The notes below the pieces were generated by a model. It had not been told where the DNA came from. It worked only from the letters and a program-made list of their open reading frames with translations, and ran no database searches. From Phycisphaerae bacterium (GTDB lineage: Bacteria > Planctomycetota > Phycisphaerae > Phycisphaerales > SM1A02): a stretch of 7,253 nucleotides of DNA. Below, piece after piece: positions 1 to 6,120 of this stretch. Where the stretch lies: positions 31,353 to 38,605 of the forward strand of contig NZFT01000107.1 in the NCBI GenBank assembly GCA_002690755.1, read 5' to 3'. Position numbers and translations under genes: made by a program. How positions within the stretch are numbered: the first letter of the stretch is position 1; each line of letters begins with the position of its first letter.

Positions 1-51
1 GGACCGTTCCGGGGATCGACGCGGCGCCTCGCCGAGCGTCTCCGTCCGCCG

Positions 52-606
52 TCACATCGGCTTGTCTTCGACGGTCTGGTCGTAGACCTCGAGCAGCTTC
101 GTCTTGTCGAAGATCATCTCCTGGCGGGTCAGCCCGGTGATCTCGTACCTCGGGGTCAGCTCGATCGCGTCGACCGGGCAGGCCTCTTCGCACATGCCGC
201 AGTAGATGCAGCGGAGTTCGTCGATGTCGAACTGCTTGGGGTACTTCTCGCGATCGTCCCAGGGGCTTTCCTCGGCGACGATGTGGATGCAGTTCGCGGG
301 GCAGGCGGTGGCGCACATGAAGCAGGCCACGCAACGGACCCGGTCGTCGTCGTCCTTGTTCAGTCGATGCACCCCTCGGAAATAGTCGCGGAACTGACCG
401 CCTTCCTCGACCGGACGCTGGTCACGCTTCTCTTCGGGGTACTGGACGACCCAGATGGTGTCCTTGTTCTTGCCGTCCCGGCCGACGTTCTTGAACGCGT
501 GGCGCAGCGTGGTGCCGAGCCCGCGGAAGATCTCCGGCAGAAACAGGCGTTCCGCGGTGGAGAGCTTCTTCGGGGTCACGTCGACGATGTGGTCTTCGGA
601 AGTCAT
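52..606 (-). CDS. nuoI: NADH-quinone oxidoreductase subunit I (two 4Fe-4S ferredoxin-type subunit)
   Basis: This 184-residue protein is the complex I (NDH-1) subunit that carries clusters N6a and N6b and passes electrons in the peripheral arm toward NuoB and quinone. Two ferredoxin motifs are visible: C92-x2-C95-x2-C98-x3-C102-P and C133-x2-C136-x2-C139-x3-C143-P. An extra Cys at 106 in a CPANC context is common in the family. The length is close to the roughly 180 residues typical of NuoI. The ATG lies at 604-606 on the reverse strand. The bases before it contain no Shine-Dalgarno sequence; the GAGGAG visible nearby is on the other strand. It is transcribed away from the ATP synthase genes. 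It is the first gene of its transcript in this window, so any nuoJ-N genes would lie beyond position 1. Nothing else can be called in positions 1-51. Confidence 0.95.
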   Translation of the reverse strand: MTSEDHIVDVTPKKLSTAERLFLPEIFRGLGTTLRHAFKNVGRDGKNKDTIWVVQYPEEKRDQRPVEEGGQFRDYFRGVHRLNKDDDDRVRCVACFMCATACPANCIHIVAEESPWDDREKYPKQFDIDELRCIYCGMCEEACPVDAIELTPRYEITGLTRQEMIFDKTKLLEVYDQTVEDKPM

Positions 607-614
607 CGATGAGG

Positions 615-620
615 AGTGTA
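615..620 (-). promoter_or_regulatory. Candidate -10 element (TACACT) for nuoI
   Basis: On the reverse strand TACACT occupies 620 to 615 and is followed by 8 nt before the nuoI ATG. A start site 6-8 nt after the hexamer would fall on or next to the start codon, giving a leaderless or nearly leaderless mRNA. This would fit the missing Shine-Dalgarno sequence. No convincing -35 hexamer is seen. The assignment rests on spacing and composition only. Confidence 0.3.
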
Positions 621-680
621 CGAAGCCGCCCGACGCAGAGCGAGCCCGAGCCGTGATTCCACGTGGTCCGGGCCGAGGGC

Positions 681-689
681 TGATAAACT
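681..689 (+). promoter_or_regulatory. Candidate extended -10 (TGATAAACT) for the atp operon
   Basis: TGA followed by TAAACT has the TGn-TAnnnT form of an extended -10. It is the most AT-rich patch in the divergent gap. Nine nt separate it from the ATG at 699, so transcription would begin at or just before the start codon. No Shine-Dalgarno sequence precedes that ATG, which again fits a leaderless start. No good -35 is recognisable. Confidence 0.35.
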
Positions 690-698
690 CCGAATCCG

Positions 699-992
699 AT
701 GACAGGACCCTCCGGAAATCGTGACGGTGACGATGTCGAGACTCGGATCGGCTGGCGAATGGCGGGCCTCGGGATGGAAACCGCCTCCTTCGTGCTCGGT
801 GGGGTCGTGCTCGGCTGGGTGATCCGCGAGGCCTTCGGTGGTGGCGACGTCTGGATCATCGTCGGGGCCGTCGCGGGGATCGCCAGCGGGATTTCGCAGT
901 TGATCCGCGGGGGCCTGAAGCTCAACCGACAGCTCGACCGTGCCACAGGACGACGGAATGCAGGGCCTCGGGCCGGAACGAAAGACGAATGA
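699..992 (+). CDS. atpZ: AtpZ/AtpI-family two-helix membrane protein, first gene of the atp operon
   Basis: This small protein of 97 residues has two predicted membrane helices (about 29-45 and 51-69). They are joined by a short loop with a GGGD turn, and a basic stretch follows the second helix (about 70-86). The pattern GLGME...GxxLGW...IVGxxxGxxxGxxxLIR resembles the AtpZ (ATPase_gene1) family found at the head of many bacterial F-ATPase operons. Members are thought to work with AtpI in assembly of the c-ring or in Mg2+ supply; the exact role is not settled. The ATG at 699 is the first start after the divergent gap. The stop overlaps the start of the next gene in ATGA, suggesting translational coupling. 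Assignment relies on pattern and position, and the short, low-complexity sequence limits certainty. Confidence 0.72.
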   Translation: MTGPSGNRDGDDVETRIGWRMAGLGMETASFVLGGVVLGWVIREAFGGGDVWIIVGAVAGIASGISQLIRGGLKLNRQLDRATGRRNAGPRAGTKDE

Positions 993-1480
993 AGGCTGAC
1001 TCGGAACAACTCGAAACGTCCGGTAATCAGGATAACGAGCCAGTCTATTCCCTTCCCTGCAAGGGACTTGCGATCGGTTGGTTGGTCTCGCTCGCCGTGT
1101 CGGTCGGCCTCTGGCCGTTGATCGGGCCGGTCGGCTGGCTCGATGAGGCGGGGATCCACTGGGCAATGGTCGGCGCGGCGATCGGTGGCGGCATCGGCGG
1201 TCTCGGACTGTTCGCGATCGGCCCCTGGAAACCGCGTCGCTCGGGAGATCTCCCGACCCTCTGGCTCGCGGCCACCACGGCGCGCATTCTTGCGATTCCG
1301 GGCGTGGCCTTTGTGCTATATTCCTCGATCCATCCGCCGGACAAGCCCTACGTTCTGGGCGTGGCCGCCGGAGCCCTCGCGTTGCTCGTGGTCGAAGTGC
1401 CACTCATCGCCCGGGCGATGCTCCGCCAGATCGCCGACGACGAGTCGTCGGCGACCCGGGTGAACGCTTCGGATGGGTGA
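989..1480 (+). CDS. atpI: Four-helix membrane protein in the AtpI (ATP synthase subunit I) position
   Basis: The protein has 163 residues, with a hydrophilic N-terminus of about 22 residues and four predicted membrane helices (about 26-46, 58-78, 90-112 and 120-141). A short polar C-terminal tail follows. This topology, and its place between an AtpZ-like gene and atpB, are those of ATP synthase subunit I (UncI/AtpI). That protein is not part of the final enzyme and helps c-ring assembly or stability in several bacteria. The second helix is rich in glycine (GAAIGGGIGGLG, about 62-73). Helix 3 carries an Arg (TTAR, R99), as often seen in AtpI proteins. The start ATG overlaps the stop of the preceding gene by 4 bp. 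Primary sequence similarity to known AtpI is weak by eye, so the symbol is based on topology and context. Confidence 0.65.
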   Translation: MKADSEQLETSGNQDNEPVYSLPCKGLAIGWLVSLAVSVGLWPLIGPVGWLDEAGIHWAMVGAAIGGGIGGLGLFAIGPWKPRRSGDLPTLWLAATTARILAIPGVAFVLYSSIHPPDKPYVLGVAAGALALLVVEVPLIARAMLRQIADDESSATRVNASDG

Positions 1481-1486
1481 TTCTTC

Positions 1487-1504
1487 GCGGAGGTTCGACT
1501 CCGC
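1487..1504 (+). other. Short hairpin in the gap before atpB
   Basis: GCGGAG (1487-1492) can pair perfectly with CTCCGC (1499-1504) around a six-base GTTCGA loop. It lies 6 nt after the atpI-like stop and about 40 nt before the atpB start. There is no T-tract, so it is not a convincing terminator. It may mark an mRNA processing or stability point, or be chance in GC-rich DNA. Confidence 0.3.
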
Positions 1505-1546
1505 CGTTCGTCGGTTCTTCCCCTCACCTCGTCGCGTCGGAGCACG

Positions 1547-2512
1547 GTGTTGCCCAAGCTTCTTCTAGCCGCTGATTCCCCTCTTGGTCACGTCGTGAAC
1601 CAGCAGGAGACCATCTGGAACGAGATCCAGTGGGTCGGTGAAATCGGCAACGTCGCATCGACCCACGTCATCATGCTGGTGACCGGCGGCATCCTGCTGC
1701 TGCTCGCGATGCTGCTGGCCTCCAAGCGGATCCGGACCGGCGGGGACACTGAAGGAAACGATCGATACGTCACGAAGGGCCGACTCGCCCAGATCATCGA
1801 GGTGATGTTCCTCTACCTTCGTGACGAGATGATCCAGCCGATCCTCGGCGAGAAGCAGACGCGTCGCTGGACGCCCTTCCTCTTCACGACGTTCTTCTTC
1901 ATCCTGACGCTGAACCTGCTCGGCATGATCCCGATGCAGGACTTCCACCACTTCCTGCACCACTTCGTCGGCAAGGACGACTACCTGCCGGCCTTCGGCG
2001 GCACCGCCACCGCGAACATCAACACCACCGCGGTCCTCGCGCTGTGTGCGTTCGTCGCGATCCAGATCCACTCGTTCCGCGAGCTCGGATTCATGGGCTG
2101 GCTGGACCACCTCACCTGCGGCCTCACCAAGGGACCGAAGGGCCTCCTCCTGGTGGTCCCGATCGTGTTCGCGGTGGAATTCGCGGGCGTGTTCATCAAG
2201 CCGGTCGCCCTCGCGATCCGCCTCTTCGCGAACATGATGGGCGGCCACATCCTGCTGGCCACCATCATCATGCTGCCCTCGATGGCCCAGCTCGGCCTCG
2301 AGCCGGGGGGCGGAAGCTGGTGGGCGGTCAGTGCCGCGACCGGCCTCTTTGCAATGGCCCTCACCCTGCTTGAACTCTTCGTCGCCTTCCTCCAGGCCTT
2401 CGTCTTCATGTTCCTCACCGCGGTCTTCATCAGCCTGATGAGCCACGAGGAGCACGAGGAGGAGGATCACGATGCGGACGATGTCGCGGCGGAGGTCGCC
2501 GCGATCCACTGA
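1547..2512 (+). CDS. atpB: F-type ATP synthase subunit a (Fo stator, proton half-channels)
   Basis: Subunit a forms the proton half-channels beside the c-ring in the membrane. The protein is 321 residues and has several strongly hydrophobic segments (about 41-58, 111-128, 160-176, 200-218, 228-246 and 262-299). The essential arginine is R225 in the signature IRLFANM. E211 sits 14 residues before it, as E196 does before R210 in E. coli. Gln283 in FLQAF matches Q252. H234 and E276 fall where E. coli has E219 and H245; this Glu/His swap is well known in mitochondria and many bacteria. A His-rich loop (132-145) and a very acidic, His-rich C-terminal tail (about 300-312) stand out. The start is ambiguous. 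GGAG at 1539-1542 lies 4 nt before GTG 1547 and 7 nt before the in-frame TTG 1550, so TTG may be used; the difference is one residue. Confidence 0.95.
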   Translation: MLPKLLLAADSPLGHVVNQQETIWNEIQWVGEIGNVASTHVIMLVTGGILLLLAMLLASKRIRTGGDTEGNDRYVTKGRLAQIIEVMFLYLRDEMIQPILGEKQTRRWTPFLFTTFFFILTLNLLGMIPMQDFHHFLHHFVGKDDYLPAFGGTATANINTTAVLALCAFVAIQIHSFRELGFMGWLDHLTCGLTKGPKGLLLVVPIVFAVEFAGVFIKPVALAIRLFANMMGGHILLATIIMLPSMAQLGLEPGGGSWWAVSAATGLFAMALTLLELFVAFLQAFVFMFLTAVFISLMSHEEHEEEDHDADDVAAEVAAIH

Positions 2513-2617
2513 TTGATTCATCGACCACCATTCCTCCCGGCGGCGGGATGAATGGGCTTCAGATTTCAGAGACTCACCAAGGACGCCACGGCGTCGCCCC
2601 CGGAGATTCGGATTACA

Positions 2618-2923
2618 ATGAACAAGCTCATCCCCCTCTTCGTGTTCACCCTGCTCGGTTCGCTCGTCATCGTCGAGCCGGCGCTCGCTCAGGACGCCGA
2701 AATGCCCAACTGGGGCTCGGGTATCGGCAAGGGCATCGCCGCCGGCCTCGCGGTCATCGGTGCCGGCATCGGCATCGGCCGCATCGGCGCCGGCGCCTGC
2801 GAAGCGACCGCCCGCCAGCCCGAAATGGGTGGCCGCATCTTCGTGAACATGATCCTCACCGCCGCGCTCGTCGAAGGTGTCGCCCTCTTCGGCGTCGTCG
2901 TCGGCTTCCTCATGGTCGGCTGA
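2618..2923 (+). CDS. atpE: F-type ATP synthase subunit c (rotor ring proteolipid) with signal-peptide-like N-terminus
   Basis: This is the c-ring monomer that carries the ion between the a-subunit half-channels. From ATG 2618 it is 101 residues. Residues 1-24 form a signal-peptide-like segment (Lys3, a hydrophobic core, then PALA before Q25). Cleavage after A24 would leave 77 residues, close to the usual c length. Helix 1 has the glycine repeat G48-A-G50-I-G52-I-G54, the polar loop is ARQPE (65-69), and the ion-binding carboxylate is E86 in helix 2. Positions that bind Na+ in Ilyobacter c (Q32, S66, Y70) are I53, G87 and F91 here, which suggests H+ coupling. The start is chosen because it gives a proper signal sequence. 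An in-frame ATG at 2552 would add 22 unlikely residues. GGAG at 2602-2605 is 12 nt from the chosen ATG, so the ribosome site is weak. Confidence 0.93.
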   Translation: MNKLIPLFVFTLLGSLVIVEPALAQDAEMPNWGSGIGKGIAAGLAVIGAGIGIGRIGAGACEATARQPEMGGRIFVNMILTAALVEGVALFGVVVGFLMVG

Positions 2924-2937
2924 GATCGCGAACACCT

Positions 2938-2970
2938 CTCCGGCCCCGGCGACCATCGCCGGGGCCGGGG
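2938..2970 (+). promoter_or_regulatory. Strong GC-rich hairpin between atpE and atpF
   Basis: A perfect 13-bp stem (2940-2952 with 2956-2968) closes on the three-base loop CCA. It can be lengthened by one C-G pair and G-U wobbles to about 2938-2970. It is followed by GGGAATTCCCC rather than a T-run, so it is not a standard intrinsic terminator. The position directly after the c gene suggests a 3'-end stabiliser or partial attenuator, allowing more c (about 8-15 copies per enzyme) than the genes after it. The structure is seen directly; its function is inferred. Confidence 0.6.
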
Positions 2971-3000
2971 GAATTCCCCTTCGGACCGACGGAGCGTCGA

Positions 3001-3534
3001 ATGCCTGTCTCATTCCTTCTCGCGGCCGCTGAAAACCCCAACCCCATGGCGTCCGAGCCCTGGGTCGCGGGTACCGCCCTCGTGGTGTTCGTCTGCGCCT
3101 TCGGATTCCTCTATCTCAAGGTCTGGCCCGTCATCACCAAGGGCCTCGACGACCGGAACGACAAGATCCTCGGCGAGATCAAAGCCGCCGAGGACGCTCG
3201 TTCCCAGGCGAGCCAGGCACTGGCCGATTACGAGAAGAGCCTCGCCGAAGCCCGCGAGCAGGCGCAGCAGACCATCGCCGAGGCCAAGGCCGAAGCCCAG
3301 CGTCTGGGGGACGAGATGAAGGCCGCCAACGAGCGGGAGCTCGCGGAGCGGATGGCTCGGGCCAAGGCGGACATCGAGTCCGCTCGCAAGGCCGCGGTCG
3401 CCGACATCCACACCAACGCCACCGAACTCGCGGCCGCCGTCGCGGGCAAGATCCTCAAGCGGGAGATCAACCCCGCGGATCAGGCTCGCCTCGTCGAGGA
3501 AAGCCTTCGAGAACTCGATGGCGCCGGCGTCTGA
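3001..3534 (+). CDS. atpF: F-type ATP synthase subunit b (peripheral stalk)
   Basis: Subunit b anchors the peripheral stalk in the membrane and links subunit a to delta and alpha. The 177-residue protein has a short N-terminus, one membrane helix (about 22-40), and a long charged Ala/Glu/Lys/Arg-rich helix from about 48 to 135 with coiled-coil character. The C-terminal segment AGKILKREINPADQARLVEE (148-167) has the family form and is the delta-binding end. The ATG at 3001 is set by GGAG at 2991-2994, a spacing of 6 nt. The frame stays open upstream through the atpE region, but that part is only a shadow of atpE. Only one b gene is present, with no b' paralogue in this window. N-terminal residues 6-13 (LLAAAENP) resemble LLLAADSP in AtpB. 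Confidence 0.95.
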   Translation: MPVSFLLAAAENPNPMASEPWVAGTALVVFVCAFGFLYLKVWPVITKGLDDRNDKILGEIKAAEDARSQASQALADYEKSLAEAREQAQQTIAEAKAEAQRLGDEMKAANERELAERMARAKADIESARKAAVADIHTNATELAAAVAGKILKREINPADQARLVEESLRELDGAGV

Positions 3535-3574
3535 CCTCCTTCACGTTCACTGACTCACGGATCACCACTCGCCC

Positions 3575-4186
3575 ATGACCACCACCTCGGAAACCGTCGA
3601 TGCCGTGGCTCGCGTCTACGCACAGAGCCTGATGGAACTCGCGGATGCCGCGGGGGGCGACGACAAGATCGTCGAGACCGGCGGCGAGCTGGGTACGATC
3701 GCGGAGATCATCCGCGACGACGCCGAGTTCGCGGAGTTTCTCCGCTCGCCCATCGTCGACACCGAGAAGCGGGCGGAGGCCCTGCGTCGGATCTTCGAGG
3801 GCCGGGTGTCCGACCTGGTGCTCCGGTTCATGCTCGTCCTGAACGGAAAGAGCCGGCTCGGCGAGTTCACGGCGATGAATGCGGCGTACGACCAGCTCGT
3901 GAACGAACGGATGGGACGGGTCGAGGTCGACGTCATGACGGTCGACGGAGCGCTCGGTGCCGACCAGCTTGCGCTGCTCGCCGAGAAGGTCAAGGCGAAG
4001 CTCGGTCAGGAGCCGGTCTTCCACCAGTATGCGGATGAATCGTTGATCGGCGGCCTCGTGCTGCGGGTCGGCGACCAGTTGATCGACGGCTCCGTGCGGG
4101 GACAGCTCCGTCGGATGCGTGAGGAGCTCCTCGCTTCGGGATCCACCAGGGTCCGAGCGGGAGCGGACGACTTCCTGGCGGATTGA
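3575..4186 (+). CDS. atpH: F-type ATP synthase subunit delta (OSCP-like stalk cap)
   Basis: Delta sits on top of the F1 head and joins it to the b dimer. The protein is 203 residues, slightly longer than the usual 175-185. The N-terminal helical domain (about 7-110) begins with [13 protein letters not shown] and contains the helix after SPIVDTEKR. The C-terminal signature runs from 153 to 181, with D154[13 protein letters not shown] at its heart, followed by the conserved [12 protein letters not shown]. An extra Arg/Asp tail of about 17 residues accounts for the added length. The gene starts 40 nt after atpF. The ATG at 3575 has no good Shine-Dalgarno sequence; the nearest purine run is CGGAT at 3558-3562. 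The TGA stop at 4184-4186 is followed by a long gap before atpA. Confidence 0.93.
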   Translation: MTTTSETVDAVARVYAQSLMELADAAGGDDKIVETGGELGTIAEIIRDDAEFAEFLRSPIVDTEKRAEALRRIFEGRVSDLVLRFMLVLNGKSRLGEFTAMNAAYDQLVNERMGRVEVDVMTVDGALGADQLALLAEKVKAKLGQEPVFHQYADESLIGGLVLRVGDQLIDGSVRGQLRRMREELLASGSTRVRAGADDFLAD

Positions 4187-4329
4187 CCGGGTGGTCGGAT
4201 GCCGGCCCCGACGGGTCGGCGGTGAGGAACGGTCCGGCGGGTCTGCGTCGGCCACAGGAGACCGGGTCGAATCCCGGTGAACACGACTTTCACAACTGCG
4301 CCGAATGCCGGCGCCTTGCGAGGCTTCCC
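4187..4329 (+). promoter_or_regulatory. 143-nt structured leader between atpH and atpA
   Basis: This is the longest gap within the operon. It is open in the atpA frame back to a TTG at 4183, but those 49 codons do not resemble any alpha subunit N-terminus, so I treat it as non-coding. Two perfect 6-bp hairpins are visible: ACCGGG/CCCGGT (4261-4266 with 4273-4278, loop TCGAAT) and GCGCCG/CGGCGC (4298-4303 with 4309-4314, loop AATGC). A competing pair GGTCT/AGACC (4240-4244 with 4259-4263) shares bases with the first. The second hairpin ends 5 nt before the atpA ribosome site. This may tune alpha synthesis; I recognise no known riboswitch class. Confidence 0.4.
4320..4323 (+). promoter_or_regulatory. 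Ribosome binding site (GAGG) deciding the atpA start
   Basis: GAGG lies 6 nt before GTG 4330. This supports GTG as the start rather than the TTG at 4183, and the protein then begins MKIKSDEI, the expected alpha subunit N-terminus. Confidence 0.7.
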
Positions 4330-5877
4330 GTGAAGATCAAGTCCGACGAGATCACCTCCGTCATCAAGCAGGAGATCGAGCAGTTCGCAACCGAGCTCTC
4401 GATTTCCGAGGTCGGCCAGGTCGTCGAAGTGGGCGATGGCATCGCCCGCGTGTACGGCCTTTCGAACGTCATGGCCGGCGAACTCCTCGAGTTCCAGGGC
4501 GAGCATGGCACCATCATGGGCCAGGCGATGAACCTCGAGTCCGACACGGTCGGCGTGGTGCTCTACGGCTCCTCGGTCGGCATCCGCGAAGGCGACACCG
4601 TTCGTTCGACCGGTCGCCTCCTCGAGGTCCCGGTCGGCGAGGCGCTTCTCGGTCGCGTCGTCAACGCCCTCGGTCAGCCGATCGACGGGGGCCCGGCCCT
4701 CGCGACCACCGAGACGCGGAAGGTCGACATCGTGGCCCCTGGCATCGCCGCCCGGCAGCCGGTGACCGAGCCGATGCAGTTCGGCATCAAGGCCGTCGAT
4801 TCGATGATTCCGGTGGGTCGCGGTCAGCGCGAACTCGTCATCGGCGACCGGAAGACGGGCAAGACCGCCGTCTGCCTCGACGCGATCATCAGTCAGAAGG
4901 AATTCTGGGGAACCGAAGACGCCGTGGTGTGCATCTACGTCGCGGTCGGCCAGAAGGAATCGACCGTGGCCGGCGTGGTGGACTCCCTCCGCGAGGCCGG
5001 CGCGATGGACTACACCATCGTGGTTTCGTCGGGTGCTTCCGATCCCGCGCCGATGCAGTACGTCGCCCCCTACTCGGGCACCGCGATGGCCGAGCACTTC
5101 ATGTGGCAGGGCAAGGACGGCAAGACGCCCAAGCATGTCCTGTGCGTGTACGACGACCTCTCCAAGCAGGCCGTCGCCTACCGAGAACTCTCCCTGCTCC
5201 TTCGTCGTCCCCCCGGTCGCGAAGCATATCCCGGCGACGTCTTCTACCTGCACAGTCGTCTGCTCGAGCGAGCCACGAAGCTCTCGGATGAGAACGGCGG
5301 CGGATCGATCACGTCCCTGCCGATCATCGAGACCCAGGAAGGTGACGTCTCCGCGTACATCCCGACCAACGTGATCTCGATCACCGACGGTCAGATCTAC
5401 CTGCAGCCGGAACTCTTCGCGGCCGGCATCCGGCCCGCGATCAACGTGGGCATCTCGGTGAGTCGCGTGGGTGGCAACGCCCAGATCAAGGCGATGAAGG
5501 AGATCGCGGGTTCGCTTCGACTCGACCTCGCGGCCTTCCGTGAACTCGAGGCGTTCGCCCAGCTCGGCACCGAACTCGATCCGTCCTCCCAGCGTCAGCT
5601 CACCCGCGGTCAGCGGATGGCGGAACTGCTGAAGCAGGGGCAGTACGTGCCGATGAACGTGATCGACCAGTGCCTCTCGATCTTCGCGGGCACCCGCGGA
5701 TTCCTCGACGACGTCGATCTCGAGAAGGTCACGGCCTTCGAGTCCGACCTGCTCGAGTACTTCCGAGGCAAGGGATCCGCCCTGCGGGAGAAGCTCGCCG
5801 AGAAGAAGAGCTTCAAGGGCATGGAAGACGAGTTCAAGGCGGCCTGCGAAGACTTCAAGGCCAACTGGGCCGGCTGA
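4330..5877 (+). CDS. atpA: F-type ATP synthase subunit alpha (F1 head)
   Basis: Alpha alternates with beta in the F1 hexamer and holds the non-catalytic nucleotide. From GTG 4330 it has 515 residues, the usual size. The N-terminus (about 1-95) is the beta-barrel domain with [11 protein letters not shown] (34-44). The nucleotide domain follows, with the P-loop GDRKTGKT (172-179); Lys replaces the commoner Gln at 175, as in actinobacterial alpha subunits. The Walker B region is LCVYDD (271-276), and the arginine finger that reaches into the beta site is R379 in SVSRVGG. The alpha signature around [20 protein letters not shown] (331-350) is intact. The C-terminal helical domain is complete. A hairpin terminator follows the stop by 35 nt, and no atpG follows. 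Confidence 0.98.
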   Translation: MKIKSDEITSVIKQEIEQFATELSISEVGQVVEVGDGIARVYGLSNVMAGELLEFQGEHGTIMGQAMNLESDTVGVVLYGSSVGIREGDTVRSTGRLLEVPVGEALLGRVVNALGQPIDGGPALATTETRKVDIVAPGIAARQPVTEPMQFGIKAVDSMIPVGRGQRELVIGDRKTGKTAVCLDAIISQKEFWGTEDAVVCIYVAVGQKESTVAGVVDSLREAGAMDYTIVVSSGASDPAPMQYVAPYSGTAMAEHFMWQGKDGKTPKHVLCVYDDLSKQAVAYRELSLLLRRPPGREAYPGDVFYLHSRLLERATKLSDENGGGSITSLPIIETQEGDVSAYIPTNVISITDGQIYLQPELFAAGIRPAINVGISVSRVGGNAQIKAMKEIAGSLRLDLAAFRELEAFAQLGTELDPSSQRQLTRGQRMAELLKQGQYVPMNVIDQCLSIFAGTRGFLDDVDLEKVTAFESDLLEYFRGKGSALREKLAEKKSFKGMEDEFKAACEDFKANWAG

Positions 5878-5912
5878 GTCGTCGCCATTCCGCGATTCTC
5901 CTCGAAGCATCG

Positions 5913-5943
5913 ACGGCCGCACCTCCGGGTGCGGCCGTTCTTC
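5913..5943 (+). terminator. Probable intrinsic terminator after atpA
   Basis: A perfect 11-bp stem (5913-5923 with 5928-5938) closes on the loop TCCG with a C-G closing pair, the very stable cUNCGg tetraloop type. The tail TTCTTC is short and T/C-rich rather than a pure T-run, so termination may be partial. It marks the 3' end of the atp transcript directly after alpha. Confidence 0.7.
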
Positions 5944-6120
5944 GTGGATGGAGTTGGATGCGAGGTCGCGAGCCGGTCGGAATTCCGGCGCACCGTGCAA
6001 CCTCGCGGGTTCGAACCCGAACAAGTTCATGCGTTCCCGATCTCGATTCACACGAACGCACGGAAGGAGCACGGGACGGCCCCGGCGCTCGTGACGGGGC
6101 ATGGCCTGGAGCTGCAGGAT

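Noticed and set aside
1439..1513. tRNA-like element with a GGTTCGACTCC T-arm motif and a possible acceptor pairing
   Set aside because: The T-stem has a mismatch, no D-stem or anticodon stem can be formed, and most of it lies in the AtpI-like coding sequence.
2614..2619. TACAAT as a -10 promoter element at atpE
   Set aside because: It overlaps the atpE start codon, so transcription from it would begin inside the gene.
2548..3000. Upstream extension of the atpF frame starting at ATG 2548
   Set aside because: It overlaps atpE in another frame and reads as an Arg/His/Pro-rich shadow. GGAG 6 nt before ATG 3001 and the family N-terminus support the short form.
1565..3013. A 482-codon open frame on the - strand across atpB and atpE
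   Set aside because: Same cause: it is antisense to clear Fo genes, and its composition (very rich in Glu, Asp, His and Arg) is that of a shadow frame.
4225..4300. Partial resemblance to a cobalamin riboswitch B12 box or RNase P RNA in the atpA leader
   Set aside because: Only short pieces match (AGGAGACC, GAGGAAC). The order is wrong for a B12 riboswitch and the element is far too short for RNase P RNA.
4183..4329. N-terminal extension of AtpA from TTG 4183
   Set aside because: No alpha subunit has such a segment, and GAGG before GTG 4330 plus the MKIKSDEI start match the family.
6006..6019. Another T-arm-like palindrome (CGGGTTCGAACCCG) suggesting a tRNA
   Set aside because: In the tRNA register the stem breaks after two pairs, and I did not find a cloverleaf around it.
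5929..6120. N-terminal extension of the first lipoprotein-like gene from GTG 5929
   Set aside because: The GTG lies inside the terminator stem, and the extension would bury the hydrophobic signal in the middle of the protein.
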